Source: Agelaius tricolor (Eukaryota > Chordata > Aves > Passeriformes > Icteridae). Taken from it: a DNA stretch of 64,000 bases. Of the stretch, positions 11,576-22,897 are shown one piece after another (within the stretch, counting starts at the first letter, position 1; each line of letters opens with the position of its first letter). Below the pieces are notes generated by a model. It had not been told where the DNA came from, searched no databases, and saw only the letters and a list, made by a program, of their open reading frames with translations. The stretch is from positions 83,291,001-83,355,000 of the forward strand of contig JALJCS010000002.1 of the NCBI GenBank assembly GCA_023055355.1, in the 5' to 3' direction. Position numbers and translations under genes: made by a program.

Positions 11576-14500
11576 ATCAAGCCACAAGTACTCAAGGCAA
11601 ATCCTGCTCACCTTATTCCTGGAAAATACTTCTGAACATCCAATACTTAAATACCTCCTTTGGCTTCACATCAGCAAGAGAAGGATCCTTCTGGGTTCTA
11701 CCTGGGAAGAGTAAGACCAAAGGGAAGCTGCCTGCTATAAGGGAAATCACATCTGCCCCACATCTGCTAGTCCCTCTGCTAGCTTTGTCTTTCCAGGCTG
11801 TATAACGGGGAATAAAGCCCAAATCCTGGGATAAACAGATTAAACTTTCACTGTCTGAGTTAAAACTATTAGCTTAGAGCAGCCTCATAAGACACATGCT
11901 GGATAACTCTAAACCTCCCCAGCACCTTCACACAGCTGCCTCTTGCTCCCCTTGCAGAATCAGAGCCAATGGCATTTTAAACACGTCAGTATAGTAAATC
12001 ATCCTGGAAATAGCTATTATTGAAATAATTCAGACTAAAGTGGAGATACGTTATTTCCATGGTGTAGCTTTTCTATGGTCTCTCATAACTTCTTGATTAT
12101 GTTAAAAGCCAAAATAGGTACTGCACCAGCTGCACATGCCTATGGCAAATGGAACATAAAGTTTAACTAACGGTCCCATTTCCCTGAAAGGGCACATGAG
12201 GCTGACAAATATTCCCAAGAGGTCATATTACCTGTTGAAGCACATCAGGTAAGTTGTGTATCCTTTGCCAGAAAAGAATTTATATTCTGATAGTGACTTT
12301 TTACATTTTATCTTATGATATATTTCTAGTTTTCTGATACTTGAGAAAAAATTTTGTTTCTCAGGTACTTGCACCATACTAGGAATTTACCAATTTAAAG
12401 TGAACAGAAGCTGATCATATAGATGCACACACACATTACTCACCTGTGTGCTGCCTTGAAGCTGCCTCACTGCTCAAATACATGTCATCTTCAGAAGGAA
12501 ATATCCCAGAGCAGAGAGGAATAAACAGCCACAGCTTTAGTGCTGCTGACTCCTAGAGCTGTGCCAACAAGCACAACTCCCAAGCAAAAACCTGTGTATC
12601 ATTTTTAGAAGGAATGTGCTGTATGTTAATCATTTCTAATCAGAGGCAGTTTTTCCACATCTACTTTTCTGGCTCATTTCCTTACAATTAAAAACTCCAT
12701 TTTACCCAACAGTACAGTACAGATGTGCCTCTTTGGCAGTGACCTACTTTGTTGTGCCCTTAGCATATGTGCACAAAGCTGTAACCAGTTCAGTAGTTCA
12801 AGTTCTAGACAGACAAAATTAAAGCCAGACTGTAACAGAAGTGTGCAGAAGCAGCAGTCAGAAATCTGTCAAAGAGTTATGTGGAAATTATGTCCCTTTA
12901 TTGAATTTATGTTAAGGAACAAACTTAACCTAACTGCGAGGCAATATCTAGTGTTGAAGCAATCTGATGAACTAGTCACAGCTGATTAAACCTTTTTTAA
13001 GCAAGTTTATTAACTTATGTTCTGGAAAAAATTATGTTTTGATTGCTAATGAGATGATGAACAAACCAATTCCATCTTTTCCCAACTTCCCCCACAAGAA
13101 AACTTTTGTGTTCCTGTTCATTACTCAGTGTTGCTGGACTCTCAGATGTTGCAAGATGCTGGATGTCATAATTTCAATTAATCCTGTCTCCCAGAAGTGC
13201 AAGGTAAAGAAGACTGAGCCATTACCCATCTTTTAAAGCACAGAGATATGGTCTTATAGAGCAGCTTTCCTAATCCTGCAAAATAGCAGCTGACACACTC
13301 ATTTAAGAGCATGAAGGAGGCTCACAACACACCTTCCTACATGTAGCATCAATGACAAGTAGCACTCCATGCTTTCTACATCCTTTGTAGATTCTCACAG
13401 ACTTCTCTAGTCCACATCAGCCTCACCTTGAACATCTTCAAGCTGCCTCCCTGCTTGCAGTGACACTCCTCAGGGCATGTACCAAATGCTGCCACTCCCC
13501 TGATGCTCCTTTTTATCTTTACAACGATGTGCCTCTGCCAAAACAACTCAATTTATTCCTACTATTCCAAGTCCTAACTCTTTCCCAATCTACCATAACA
13601 GTACAATGCTCTCCCTGGTTGTTCTAAGAGCAGATGTCCTGTTAAAAACCCTTAGCAGAGGCACACCTTATGCTGGCAGAAGTGTTTTCGTCTGCTGGAG
13701 AGTTTAAGGTTTGGAGAGATGACATGGTTGAGCCAAGTGAAGCCCACTTCCCACCAGCTACAGCTGCTGTAGTGACACCAATGTGGGGCTGGGAGGGGCT
13801 GGAATAAGAACCTGGCTCACCTCCACCCACCATGTCAAGGCCAGCAAAGCTGCGTTCTATGGGCTACTCACAAACTCTATATGATAAGTAGCTAAAGGAT
13901 TTTCTGCATTCTAGAAATACTGCTACCATCCCTTCTTCACCAGCTATTTTTCTGAGATGCTTGAGGATCTGTTTCAGACTTGGAAAGCCAGAGTCTTCCA
14001 TGCTGTATTGGGACAGCTTTGTTCTCATCACATTTTGTTCACTTATGCTATTGCTCTCTTGAACTACTGTTTCCTGCAATTTCCCTTCTACTGAAGTGGC
14101 TGTACCAATTCTAACAAGTAGCCATGGCAACATAATCTTGCAGAATAAAGTACAAAATAATCCTATAATCAGAAATCTAAATTAGAAAAATGGAATGGAA
14201 ATAATGTGTTTTTAAAGCCTGGAAGCAGACTGACTACTGATACAGGCTACAAATAGAGGAAACTCTCCAATACTTATGAACTCTGAATAAACACAAACAG
14301 ATGCTATACTTACAGCCAAATTTTACATTACATTACCAGCAGGGCAAGTTCCACACCATGTATTATAGAAACAGTGAGGTTAAGAGAATAAAAGAAAGTT
14401 AAAACTCATTCCCAGCTAACATCTGAAACCATCAATCTATTGTGATGAGCCCCTGAGCTGGGCTGTCCCAAATCCAAACTGGTTTGAATTCTGGACACTC

Positions 14501-15401
14501 TACATCAGCTCCCTCAGGACAGACATGCAGTGAGCATCTCTGACTCAAACCCAGTGGGCAGCAGGGGTGGGAAGAGGCCAGTGCCCCTGGCATCACCTGT
14601 ATGAAAATGCTGTCCTGAGAGGGTGGAAATGGCCTTCAGAGAAAAGGCACCTGCCTGAGCAAAATTAAGATACAAACATTGTTTTATTAACTATAGCAGA
14701 AGCCTTCAGCTTTCAATTTTACTCTCATGGTTTAAAGATTCTTTAAGAGTAATACCAAGATTTCAATTTAATTTTCACGAAGAAATTACTACTGGGATTT
14801 TAAAACATGCTTTTTTTCTTTTCTAATGATACTTAACATGCTTAATCTGCATGTGCAATTGAATGTCAGGTCTCTAGAAATATTTAATCTTCTAAGCACC
14901 CTTAAGGAGATGGTAGTCAGTTGCTTCTATAGGGCTTAGTATAGGATTCCCAGGGTGGGTTGACAGGGCACCCTGCACTTAGTCCAAGTAAATCCAGAAA
15001 TGTGTTGCCCACAAGTGCCTTATTTTCTTTAGAGTAACTGAGACAGAGGACTCATACAAAAATTACTGCAAAGAGGATGTACTGATTTTTATCTGTGAAA
15101 GGTGATACAGGCTGTCTGGACTGCTAAATTAGCCTGTAATCTAATCTAATCAATGAAAAACACATCAAGTGTTGCCACTCAGCCTTCCCCATCAGTTGCA
15201 GGCAGCTGAATCAATCAAAACTGAGATTCTCAGGAACTGCTTAGACCTGGGACTTTTAGAATAAGATTCCCCGCTCCCTTCCCTTTCAATTTCACTTTCA
15301 AACTGATGTGTGCCAAGGGTAGCTACATGAGTCATGAAATGTACAGCTTCTAAATATAAGGCATTTCCCTAACTGCATATTTGCTGGTATAAACACCCTC
15401 T

Positions 15402-15420
15402 CCCCCCCCCCCCAAAAAAA
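15402..15420. repeat. C12 A7 homopolymer junction
   Basis: Twelve C followed by seven A. A similar C14 A8 junction occurs at 46935-46956. Length calls in such runs are prone to sequencing error. Confidence 0.95.
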
Positions 15421-16508
15421 GTGTTTTGTCCATAGTTATACTAGAAGTATAAAGAATAATTATGCATACAATTAGCAATCACTGAGATTTACAGCCCTGA
15501 CCTGACTGTAGTAACTAGTTGTGTCACATATGCACTTATTAAGTGCCCTGTGCCTCATTTTTCCTCTATACTCACAGAAGACTCACTTTCTGGATAAATA
15601 CTGTATTTTGCTATCCCTCGGAAATCTCCTGTTGTCACTACCTTACTGAGAGAAACACAAAACCAGGAAAGATTGAAAACTACAGCCAACAAGAAGCCCA
15701 TACCTATTTTACACTATTTCAGCATGTAATTCACACAGATACGATTGCTTTGCTTCACCCAGAGAAAATTTAAAAAGGGTAGGAAAAGGAGAATCCTTAC
15801 AATTCTTACAGAAATATTGTTTGGAAAATAATACATGTTACTACAGTACAAACTGCATCATGCTTATTCTTTGCTTCAAAGCTGTGCCTTATTCCCAAGA
15901 ATGCCACAGAAGATGACTACAGGCTACTACCCATATGCTAAAAGTCACTGTGCAGGGGGATGGCTCTCTGTGGGAAATTTATGCAAGCCCAGGGAGGCTG
16001 CCAAAAACACTTATCCACAGACCTTGCAATTGAGTTGACTGAGAATCATTCAAAACCACTAAAATTCTAACAGCACTAAGAAGATGCTCCTTTTCCCACT
16101 AGGTACCTTCCACTACCACCACTACTAGCTCACCCACACACATTAAACAAGGGAAAAATACCCTGCAGAAAGATAGCAAAAATCACTAATGCAGGTTTTT
16201 TTTTCTTCTTTCTTTTTCTTTCTGCAGCATTATGCAGGGGGCGGTCTTTTTTGACATTACCATAGGCTACTTCAAGTTTTCATTTTTTTCACTGAACACA
16301 TAGAGAATACAAGTAAAGCACAACCAGCTTGGTTACAGAGCACACCAAGGGACTGCTCTTACCCAGGATGCTTTGATAAAAACAAACACCTTGGGTGTCT
16401 TGAGAGTCACTTGAATGTAATGTGCTTCACACAGCACGAGAGGGGCTGCTTGATTTTTCAAAGTGCTTGATTTTCCAAAGAAGCCCAAATTTAACAGAAC
16501 CACAAGGA

Positions 16509-16537
16509 AATTATATGTACAAACTGTACATATAATT
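16509..16537. repeat. Perfect 13-bp inverted repeat (hairpin)
   Basis: AATTATATGTACA, a three-base loop AAC, then the exact reverse complement. A further partial copy (TTTGTACAAATTATATGTAC) follows at 16538-16560, so the arm occurs three times in 52 bases. The element is AT-rich and lies in SNTB1 intron 1. Confidence 0.92.
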
Positions 16538-19500
16538 ATTTGTACAAATTATATGTACAAAGCTGTCAGGATAATTTTAACTTCCTTCCACACTTGCAAA
16601 TATGTATTGTACAATGAGGGCGCCTTGTCTCTCATATAGGGAAATTTTCTCTGCTCCACCAGGAAATTTTCTCTGAATTCTGGTGAGAAGCTCCATCCTG
16701 CTGTTCTGAACCCCTGGAAAGCCACCCAGGGCTGACAAGCCCAACATCAGGGCTACCCCCACCCCTGCTCCCTCTGCCTGCTTTGCTCCCCACACCCAGG
16801 CTGTGATGAAAAGCTCAGGAAATTAAACCCTGCAGGCAGAAGCAGTCCATCCCTGAAGATGAGGAGACAGAATGATTTCTAAGAGCTCAAGTCCTTCCTC
16901 CTCATCACCTCCCTCTCCTCTTGAACCTTCTGCCTTACAGCTCCCCTCCTAAGGCAGTATCACCTGTTGCCTTATTTCCCTTCCATTTACCAAATTCTAC
17001 TGGATTTAAGGCACCCTAGCCAACTACACAGACCACACCTATAAGAAGGAACTTTAGCTTAGTAGGTGAATTCTACAAGTGTCAGGGATGGAAAATGAGA
17101 AGGCAGAACTACCCAGCATGGATATTGAATTTGTTAGAGTAGGGCCTCTCCTACCAGGCTTTACAGCTGTGCCTCCCCACACCAGCACAGCTGCTGCAGC
17201 TACACCACCCCTGACCCTGCAGCAAATCTCTCTTTCCACCAGCTCAGAGACAGTGATCAATGCAGGAAAAGGGGCAAGTGGTAAAATGAAGCATTGCCTG
17301 ATTCCTTCTCGTCACAGACCTTCCTCTCCTGCCACCCACCCGGGTGCCAGCCCTGCCTCCCACACAGGGTGCAGAGGCCTGTGGAGGGATTTTCCACTCC
17401 CATCCTCCCTGCACAGGAATGCAGGAGAGACTACAGTTTAGTGCTGAGCTGGTAAATGCCTCATTCCACTGAGCAAGCAGTTTTAGGCAGGACACTATAT
17501 AACAGGCAGGCTCCAGCACTCTGATATTGGGTGTATTGTGACACATCCTCCCTGCCATAACCTCTAGGAAATACTCAATGGTAAGACCCTTTCCAGGAAT
17601 GCACAATGCATTGGGCAATACTCAGAGCCCTGCTGCACCATGAAATGTGCTTCTTGTGCTTTACACCTTGCCATGCCTTTGCAAATTTGGCTTTCCTGGG
17701 CTGGAAGTCACAAACAAATCTCAAAATCTCCATAAAATGTAAATCTTACATTTTGACCCTGGAAACACATGCTGGCTTTGCTCTGTGAATAGGAGAAAGA
17801 GTCTAGAGAGGAGCTGCACAAGAGTCTTGCCCTGATCCATCACAGGCTGCTTTTTGCCATATATAACTCTCTAAGAAGTCAGGAAATGGCAAAATCCTAT
17901 AATCTGTAAGGAAAGGAAAATCAAGTGTTGCCCTTCTATACTTTAAAGATTAAAAAGAACTTTTGCATTTTCCTTCCTTTGGTAATAAAAATACCATTTT
18001 AGACACTGCTGCTGAAGAATGAGCTTCAAAGTGGGCAATAGAATCGCTGAGAATTGTTCTAAGCTGCCTGTTTTCAGAAGCCATTCATGTGGAGTGGGTC
18101 CCCACTGAAGGGAGAAGCCCTCCCAGGCAATGCTGGAGCCAACGTTTGGTTTGGTTACTCTGCTGAAATACCAAGAGACAGGCAGGACAAAATACAGAGT
18201 CCAGTGTCAGAATATTTTAACTTTACATAGAGATCACTACTGAAATATTCAAACTGCAAATTACAAATTCAATTGCAGAAACAACTACTGAGGCACCTCA
18301 GCATGGAGCAAAGGAATGCAAGGTAGCTGTGATGTCAAAAGGAGTGAAGAAGGGTGAAACAGCTTCATCTCCACTCCTAGCCCAGAAAACTGAGGGGTTT
18401 TTAAGGCTCACCCAGCAGCACAGTGCTCAGGTGCTGATGCTGCAGGCACCACACAGAGGGAGGGAGACTTGCAAACACTGTGAACATTACTCATTAGGCC
18501 ACAGCAAAGCTCAGCCACTACCTGGCTGCACCCCAGAAAGCCCTTACACAGCATAAACGAATCAGTGATAAAATTTAGATGCAACAGCCCCACTTCAGAG
18601 CGCCCAGAAAAGTTCATATTAATACTTCAGAGGTGTATCTGTAATCAACTCAGCTGCAGCAAGGGAAGACAAGCTGCACTTTGGTCCTGCAGGTATTGCA
18701 GGGCACAAAGAGAGAGGAGACACAATTGTCCTCAGCTTCTTAAATCCTCACGGAGCACGAACTCCTCCAGTTTTGCTGTCACAGGGACAACAAAAGAGTT
18801 TCTCAGCACACACTACTATGGAATACATTTTTCACCTTCTCTCCCTTTCAAAGTTTTTCTGTATAACTTTATGCCATAGTTGGCTGCTCATAGCTGATGC
18901 TCAGCTGCACCTCCCAGCCAGCAGCAGCACCTCCTTTGCTCCTCAAAATAGCCCCCAAAAAAGCCACACGTGAAGAAATCTGCGGTACCGAAAGGGCTAC
19001 AGGTACAGCGAGGTGGGAGTGCCCGCAGGAAAGCGATGGCACAGGGGAAGGCAGACTGCAGCATGCCTCAGATGCCATTGACCTCCGGTTAAATGAACTT
19101 GTGGGCAAATATGTAATCACTTATCACACACACGCCAAGGGCAGTTCTGAAGCTGCTCATTCTCTCAGGTGGAGCAAGCAAATTAGTCCTTGTGAAAAGA
19201 CAGGGATTAGACGCTTGTGCACGCCTCTCTCCTCATGAACTCGTGGTCTGAGGGAACCTGGATCTGTTTTTCTACTTGCTCCCCCCAAATTCCGTCCCGT
19301 TCTGGGGGGACACCCTCCCTCCACGTGTCCTCCACGCACACCAGCGTCTGCTCCTTTCTCCGAGGTCAATTTCTAAGGTTGCTTTTTACGAAACTCTTTC
19401 AGTCACCCTTGAGAAAGGGAAAGGCTGCTTTGCAGGGATGGCAGATGAGTCCGTGAGGCACCCCCAGCTTCATTTACACCGCCTTGCCCCCACCCCCCAT

Positions 19501-19712
19501 CCCTGATCGGGAGTAGGGAGGTGGAAGGAGGAACTGAAGAGAGGGTGGTGTCGGGCGTTTCGAGATGACTTAGGGCAAAGTCACCAAGCCATTCCCTTAA
19601 TGGCAGGGGAGGAGGGGGGGGCTTCCTTTACTTCTTTAACCCCTCCTCTCACAGTACCCAACTCTACCCCACCTTTCCTGGGTTGAAAAGATGTGAAAAC
19701 GCCCTGACGGCA

Positions 19713-19763
19713 GATCCAGAAGATCCCTCACCCTGCAGGAGGGATCCAGAAGATCCCTCACCC
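19713..19763. repeat. 21-bp direct repeat at the CpG-island edge
   Basis: GATCCAGAAGATCCCTCACCC occurs at 19713-19733 and again at 19743-19763, a 30-base period. It sits where the SNTB1 CpG island begins, inside intron 1 about 400 bases from the exon. Confidence 0.9.
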
Positions 19764-20146
19764 GGAGGCAGCCTCAGCCCAGGAGGGCTCAGGGCTCAGA
19801 CCCATCGCCGCGACCAGACGGGGCTGCGGAGCCTGCACCGACCGCGCACGGACGGGGCTGCGGGGACTGCGCCGGCAGATACGAGGGCGGGAAGTTGAAG
19901 CCCGGCTCTCCGGCATCCCGCTGGTCCCTTGCCGAGGAGCTGTGTCCATAACACACGCCGTCGAGGGTGCCGGCGCGGGGTACAGGGTGTGAACTCTCCG
20001 CGCTGGAAAGACGCCCGTAGGAGCAGCACGGGATGCGCGGAGTCACCCCCTCGCCCCCGGCTCGGCTCCGCCGTCCCTCGGGCAGCCGAGCCGGCCCATC
20101 CCACAGCCCCCCGCCGCCGGGCGCGCACGGCCGGACCGGCCCGCTC

Positions 20147-20152
20147 CCCTAC
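20147..20152 (-). other. SNTB1: Splice donor of SNTB1 exon 1
   Basis: On the minus strand the coding frame reads ...CTGGAAG and then GTAGGG. The match to syntrophin stops exactly here: past this point the frame reads a Gly/Arg/Ala-rich run unlike the family's VKYMRE continuation. The donor has the required GT and A at +3 but lacks the usual +4 to +6 AGT, so it is of medium strength. The split leaves one base (G) of the next codon, consistent with the conserved valine. Confidence 0.9.
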
Positions 20153-20675
20153 CTTCCAGCAGCACCTCCTTGCCGGCCCGTTTGAGCGCCTGCACCGCCT
20201 CGTCGTGAGTGGCATCCCGCAGGTCCGTGCCGTTCACGGCAAGGATGGCATCGCCCACGTAGAGAGCCTGGGTCTGGTCGGCCGCCAGCCCCTTGAAGAT
20301 CTTGCTGATGAGGATGGGCATCTTGTTCTCCTTACCCCCCTTGATGCTGATGCCCAGTCCGCCCATCTCCTGCTTCAGCACCTTCACGCACCGCTTCTTG
20401 TTGGAGATGGCTTCGGGCACCTGCTCGGGGGGGTCGGTGAAGGCGGTGCGCACCGCCGCCGGCCCCCCGCCGCCCTCGGCCCCGCGGCACGCCGTCCCAT
20501 CGCCGCCCAGCCCGTTGTGGGCCGCGCCGTCGGGGCGCTCCTCGCCGCTCAGCACCAGCGCCTCGCCGCCCAAGTTGGCCAGCACTTTGTGCCAGCGCTC
20601 CCGCACCAAAACTTCCAGCCAGCCGCTGCGCTGCGCCCGGCCGCCCCCGCCGCCGCCCGCCGCCGCTACCGCCAT
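20153..20675 (-). CDS. SNTB1: Beta-1-syntrophin, coding exon 1 (partial gene)
   Basis: Syntrophins are cytoplasmic adaptors of the dystrophin complex; their PDZ domain recruits channels, kinases and nNOS to the membrane. The frame gives 174 residues plus one base. Residues 1-12 are an Ala/Gly-rich leader starting [10 protein letters not shown]. Residues about 18-44 ([16 protein letters not shown]) are the first strands of PH1, which the PDZ domain splits in this family. Residues about 45-75 are a Gly-rich variable linker. [19 protein letters not shown] leads into the PDZ domain from about residue 97: binding loop GLGISI (107-112), [20 protein letters not shown], and helix [18 protein letters not shown] with the class I histidine. 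This matches beta-1 rather than alpha-1 or beta-2 syntrophin as I recall them. The ATG has A at -3 and G at +4. The exon ends in phase 1 at a GT donor, where known SNTB1 also splits. The full protein is about 540 residues, so roughly one third is here. Confidence 0.96.
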
Positions 20676-20686
20676 CTTAGGAGCAT
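20666..20686 (-). other. Upstream ORF overlapping the SNTB1 start codon
   Basis: An ATG lies 11 nt upstream of the SNTB1 ATG in another frame, with A at -3 and C at +4 (moderate context). It reads six codons (MLLRWR) and stops at a TAG within the first codons of the main ORF, after passing through the main ATG. A ribosome starting here would skip the main start unless it scanned leakily or reinitiated backward. Whether it lies in the mRNA depends on the unmapped start site. Confidence 0.5.
20669..20678 (-). promoter_or_regulatory. YY1-like motif on the start codon
   Basis: The minus strand reads AAGATGGCGG across the initiation codon, matching the core of the YY1 consensus (AAnATGGCGGC). YY1 sites overlapping the translation start, close to the transcription start, are a known arrangement in a subset of CpG-island genes. 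Binding is inferred. The motif also forms the Kozak context and first alanine codon, so coding constraint could explain it. Confidence 0.45.
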
Positions 20687-20990
20687 GCTGGAAGCGCCGA
20701 GTGACGGCACCCCCGGCTCGGCACGGCTCGGCACAGCGCGGCGGCACCGGACTTCAGCCGGGGGGCGGCAGCTCCCGGCGCGGCGGGGAGGGGCGAGGAG
20801 CCGCGGCCGCCCCGCCGGGGCCGCGCCGGGGCGGGCGCACCTGGCGGCACCGCCCGCGGGCGGAGTGGGACAGGGACAACCCGCCCCTCCCGGGGACACG
20901 GCTGGGACGCCCTCGGTGAGCCGCGGTGCCTCCGAGCCCGGGCTGCGCTGGCATCTGGCGGGGCCAGCCCCGGCAGCTGCCGTCTGCAGC
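20676..20990 (-). promoter_or_regulatory. SNTB1: SNTB1 CpG-island promoter and 5' UTR
   Basis: Immediately upstream of the SNTB1 start the sequence is extremely GC- and CpG-rich. The island extends from about 19790, inside the intron, across the exon to about 20990, where composition falls abruptly to AT-rich. No TATA box is visible. Sp1-type GC boxes occur at 20810-20816, 20828-20835 and 20881-20887, and a half-CRE (TGACG on the plus strand) lies at 20702-20706. This is the usual arrangement for a broadly expressed gene with dispersed start sites. The exact transcription start cannot be fixed from sequence alone. Confidence 0.8.
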
Positions 20991-22764
20991 GGGGTGTAGC
21001 GCGGAGTTGAAGGAAACCAACGGCAGGGAAGGGATAAGGAAAACCCAACTCTGTTTTATTCCCAGGGGTTTTTGTATAAAGTGAATTAAAACTAACGGGT
21101 GGCCCCAAGGTACTTAAATTTCAGGTCTGTGGAAGTAGAATATGAGTTATTTCACAGCTTTGTAGGATGGAGGTATTAAGTGCTTGTGACCGATACTTTT
21201 GCACATTTAGTTGTTGTTTATATGCCTTTGATTACGAATGTTAAAGACTCGTGAGGGCTGCATGTCCTGTTTTGTAGTTTTTCCCCATACTCCCTTCCCT
21301 CCTAGGAAACAATAGGCTCCTGACAAGGGGCTTGAAGCTCCAGCTCAGTCTTCAGAGAAGGCATCGCTTTCATGTTGCCTTTCGGAAATGTCCCCAGCAG
21401 GCCTGGAGGTGCTCCCCCACAGCAGCTACCGACAGGAAGCACCTCCAGGACTGCCTTTGTTTCTGCTCCTTGCAGAACAGCTCTGCCTTCTTCCTAAGGT
21501 GGAATGAAAACTCCAGTGGTTCTGGACTGTTTGGTGTATGTATGGACAACACTTTGTGGAGGTTGGGGTAGCCAGAGAAGTTATCCGTCCCAATCATTTC
21601 AGCCATGTGAGTCATTGGCTCGCTCCATCTTGCCCTTTTCTGAAGTGATGCCATTCATTTCTGACACTGGGGGTTTGCTTCCAGGTACACACATGTGCCC
21701 CAGGGTAATGTGGGCTGGGCAACTTGGGACTCACCTCCTCAGTGTGTGGTGGGACTTACACATGGGATCATCCTCAGACAAGCTTGTCTTGGTTTAGTAG
21801 GGTCTCTCAGACCATGCTGCTCGCACTAAGCTGCACAAGACACTTTCCCTTCCCTCCAAAAGGAGGCCTCTACCCTGGTTCATCTGCAGCCTCATCTGGG
21901 TTACACTCGGGTCCCTTCTCCCCAGTAGGAATGCAACCCTGCACCTATGGAGAGTGAGAATCCACAGGCGATGTGTTATTCAAGGATAATGAGTGGGCGG
22001 AGAAAAAGCAGATGGAAGAGAGGTCTCTTCATTTCTCATGTTAATCAATGCAAGGTGAAAAGCTATAATTAAGCTTTCAGGGCTGTGAATCCAGAGTGAA
22101 AAGAAGCATGTCCCGCTAAACCTGAACAAGGCACCTAATCCCTGTGCAGGAGGAGGCTGCAACACACCCTTTTCTCCAGCTGATTCCTCCCTTGCTCATT
22201 TAGGTAGCTCATGTACAATACCCTGAATGTTTGGGTTGGTGGTTTGTTGTAGATCCCATTCCGAGGTGCAAAGCATAGTTAATGAATGTGCTCCTTTGGT
22301 TACAGCAGCTTTAGGTACATAAAAAAAGAGAGGAAAAGGACAGGCTTGCAAAAATCAGGTGTTACAGTGCCAGTTGTCATAGCACTCACATTCCTGTGTA
22401 GCTTCAAGGCCAAGTGTCCAGGCCAAGTTATAAAATCAGACATCTGTTTCCAAGTGATCAGGTCTTACCAATTATTTTATGTTTTTTCTTCATTACTTAA
22501 TAAAGGATCAGTGCTGCTGCTAATGGAAAAGTGCATTTTTAAAGTAGTTTCAGAAAATTTACAAAGAAGAGGTATTTAGGTGGTTTCTGTCCTGTTGTGG
22601 AAAGGTAATAGAGAAAGGAAAGTAAATGTTTAATGCCTCACACACACTTTGTGTTTGGGCTGTGTCTGCTGAGTGTGTCTGGTGCTCCAGTGGGATTCCC
22701 ATGGAATGCTCCTGTATACAATTGCACTGTGTGTATCTAAGAGCTGTGGTTATTCCAGCTACTT

Positions 22765-22897
22765 CCCTTCCCCATTCCAACAGAGGTAAATAATAAAGTT
22801 TCCCAAGGGCATCATCTGAGATATGGATCCCCAGTACAGAAAAGACTTTATAGCAGCCTTCACTGCTTCCTCCTCCCCCTTGCTGTGCAGCTTGGAT
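22765..22897 (-). other. Candidate unannotated exon
   Basis: On the minus strand a pyrimidine-rich run ending CTGTTTTCTTTACAG (acceptor AG at plus 22898-22899) enters an open stretch beginning IQAAQQGGGGSSEGCYKVFS and reading on without a stop for over 100 codons. A possible, weaker donor (GGAA then GTAGCT) lies near 22764. It is 2 kb upstream of SNTB1 in the same orientation, so it could belong to a distal 5' exon of SNTB1 or an unrelated transcript. I recognise no protein family and chance is a serious alternative. Confidence 0.2.

Larger units (their letters stand above)
1..20152 (-). other. SNTB1: SNTB1 intron 1 (5' part, runs off the left edge)
   Basis: Everything left of the exon 1 donor is intron. 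No segment encodes the PDZ end plus second PH1 half expected of exon 2, so intron 1 is longer than 20 kb, in line with the very large first intron of mammalian SNTB1. It holds two CR1 fragments (5.9-6.3 and 10.9-11.0 kb), a 94-bp-spaced duplication with an interior minisatellite (64-211), several microsatellites and a perfect hairpin (16.5 kb). Sequence between these is AT-rich and unique-looking. Open frames there (for example 2040-2570, 3145-3588 and 17079-17618) match nothing I recognise, and several overlap one another on both strands, as chance ORFs do. Confidence 0.85.

Noticed and set aside
17079..17618. Overlapping open frames of 120 (plus) and 124 (minus) codons
   Set aside because: They overlap on opposite strands, have no recognisable family and lie in moderately GC-rich intron sequence, where chance open frames are common.
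20676..20747. In-frame N-terminal extension of SNTB1 upstream of the ATG
   Set aside because: The frame stays open upstream, but the codon at its proposed start is GTG, not ATG, and the extra residues do not resemble syntrophin. The ATG at 20675 has a strong Kozak context and begins with the family's MAVAAA.
19929..20999. 356-codon plus-strand open frame across the CpG island
   Set aside because: It is the antisense shadow of SNTB1 exon 1 and its GC-rich promoter. The peptide is low-complexity Arg/Ala/Pro/Gly, as expected from GC-rich DNA without stop codons.
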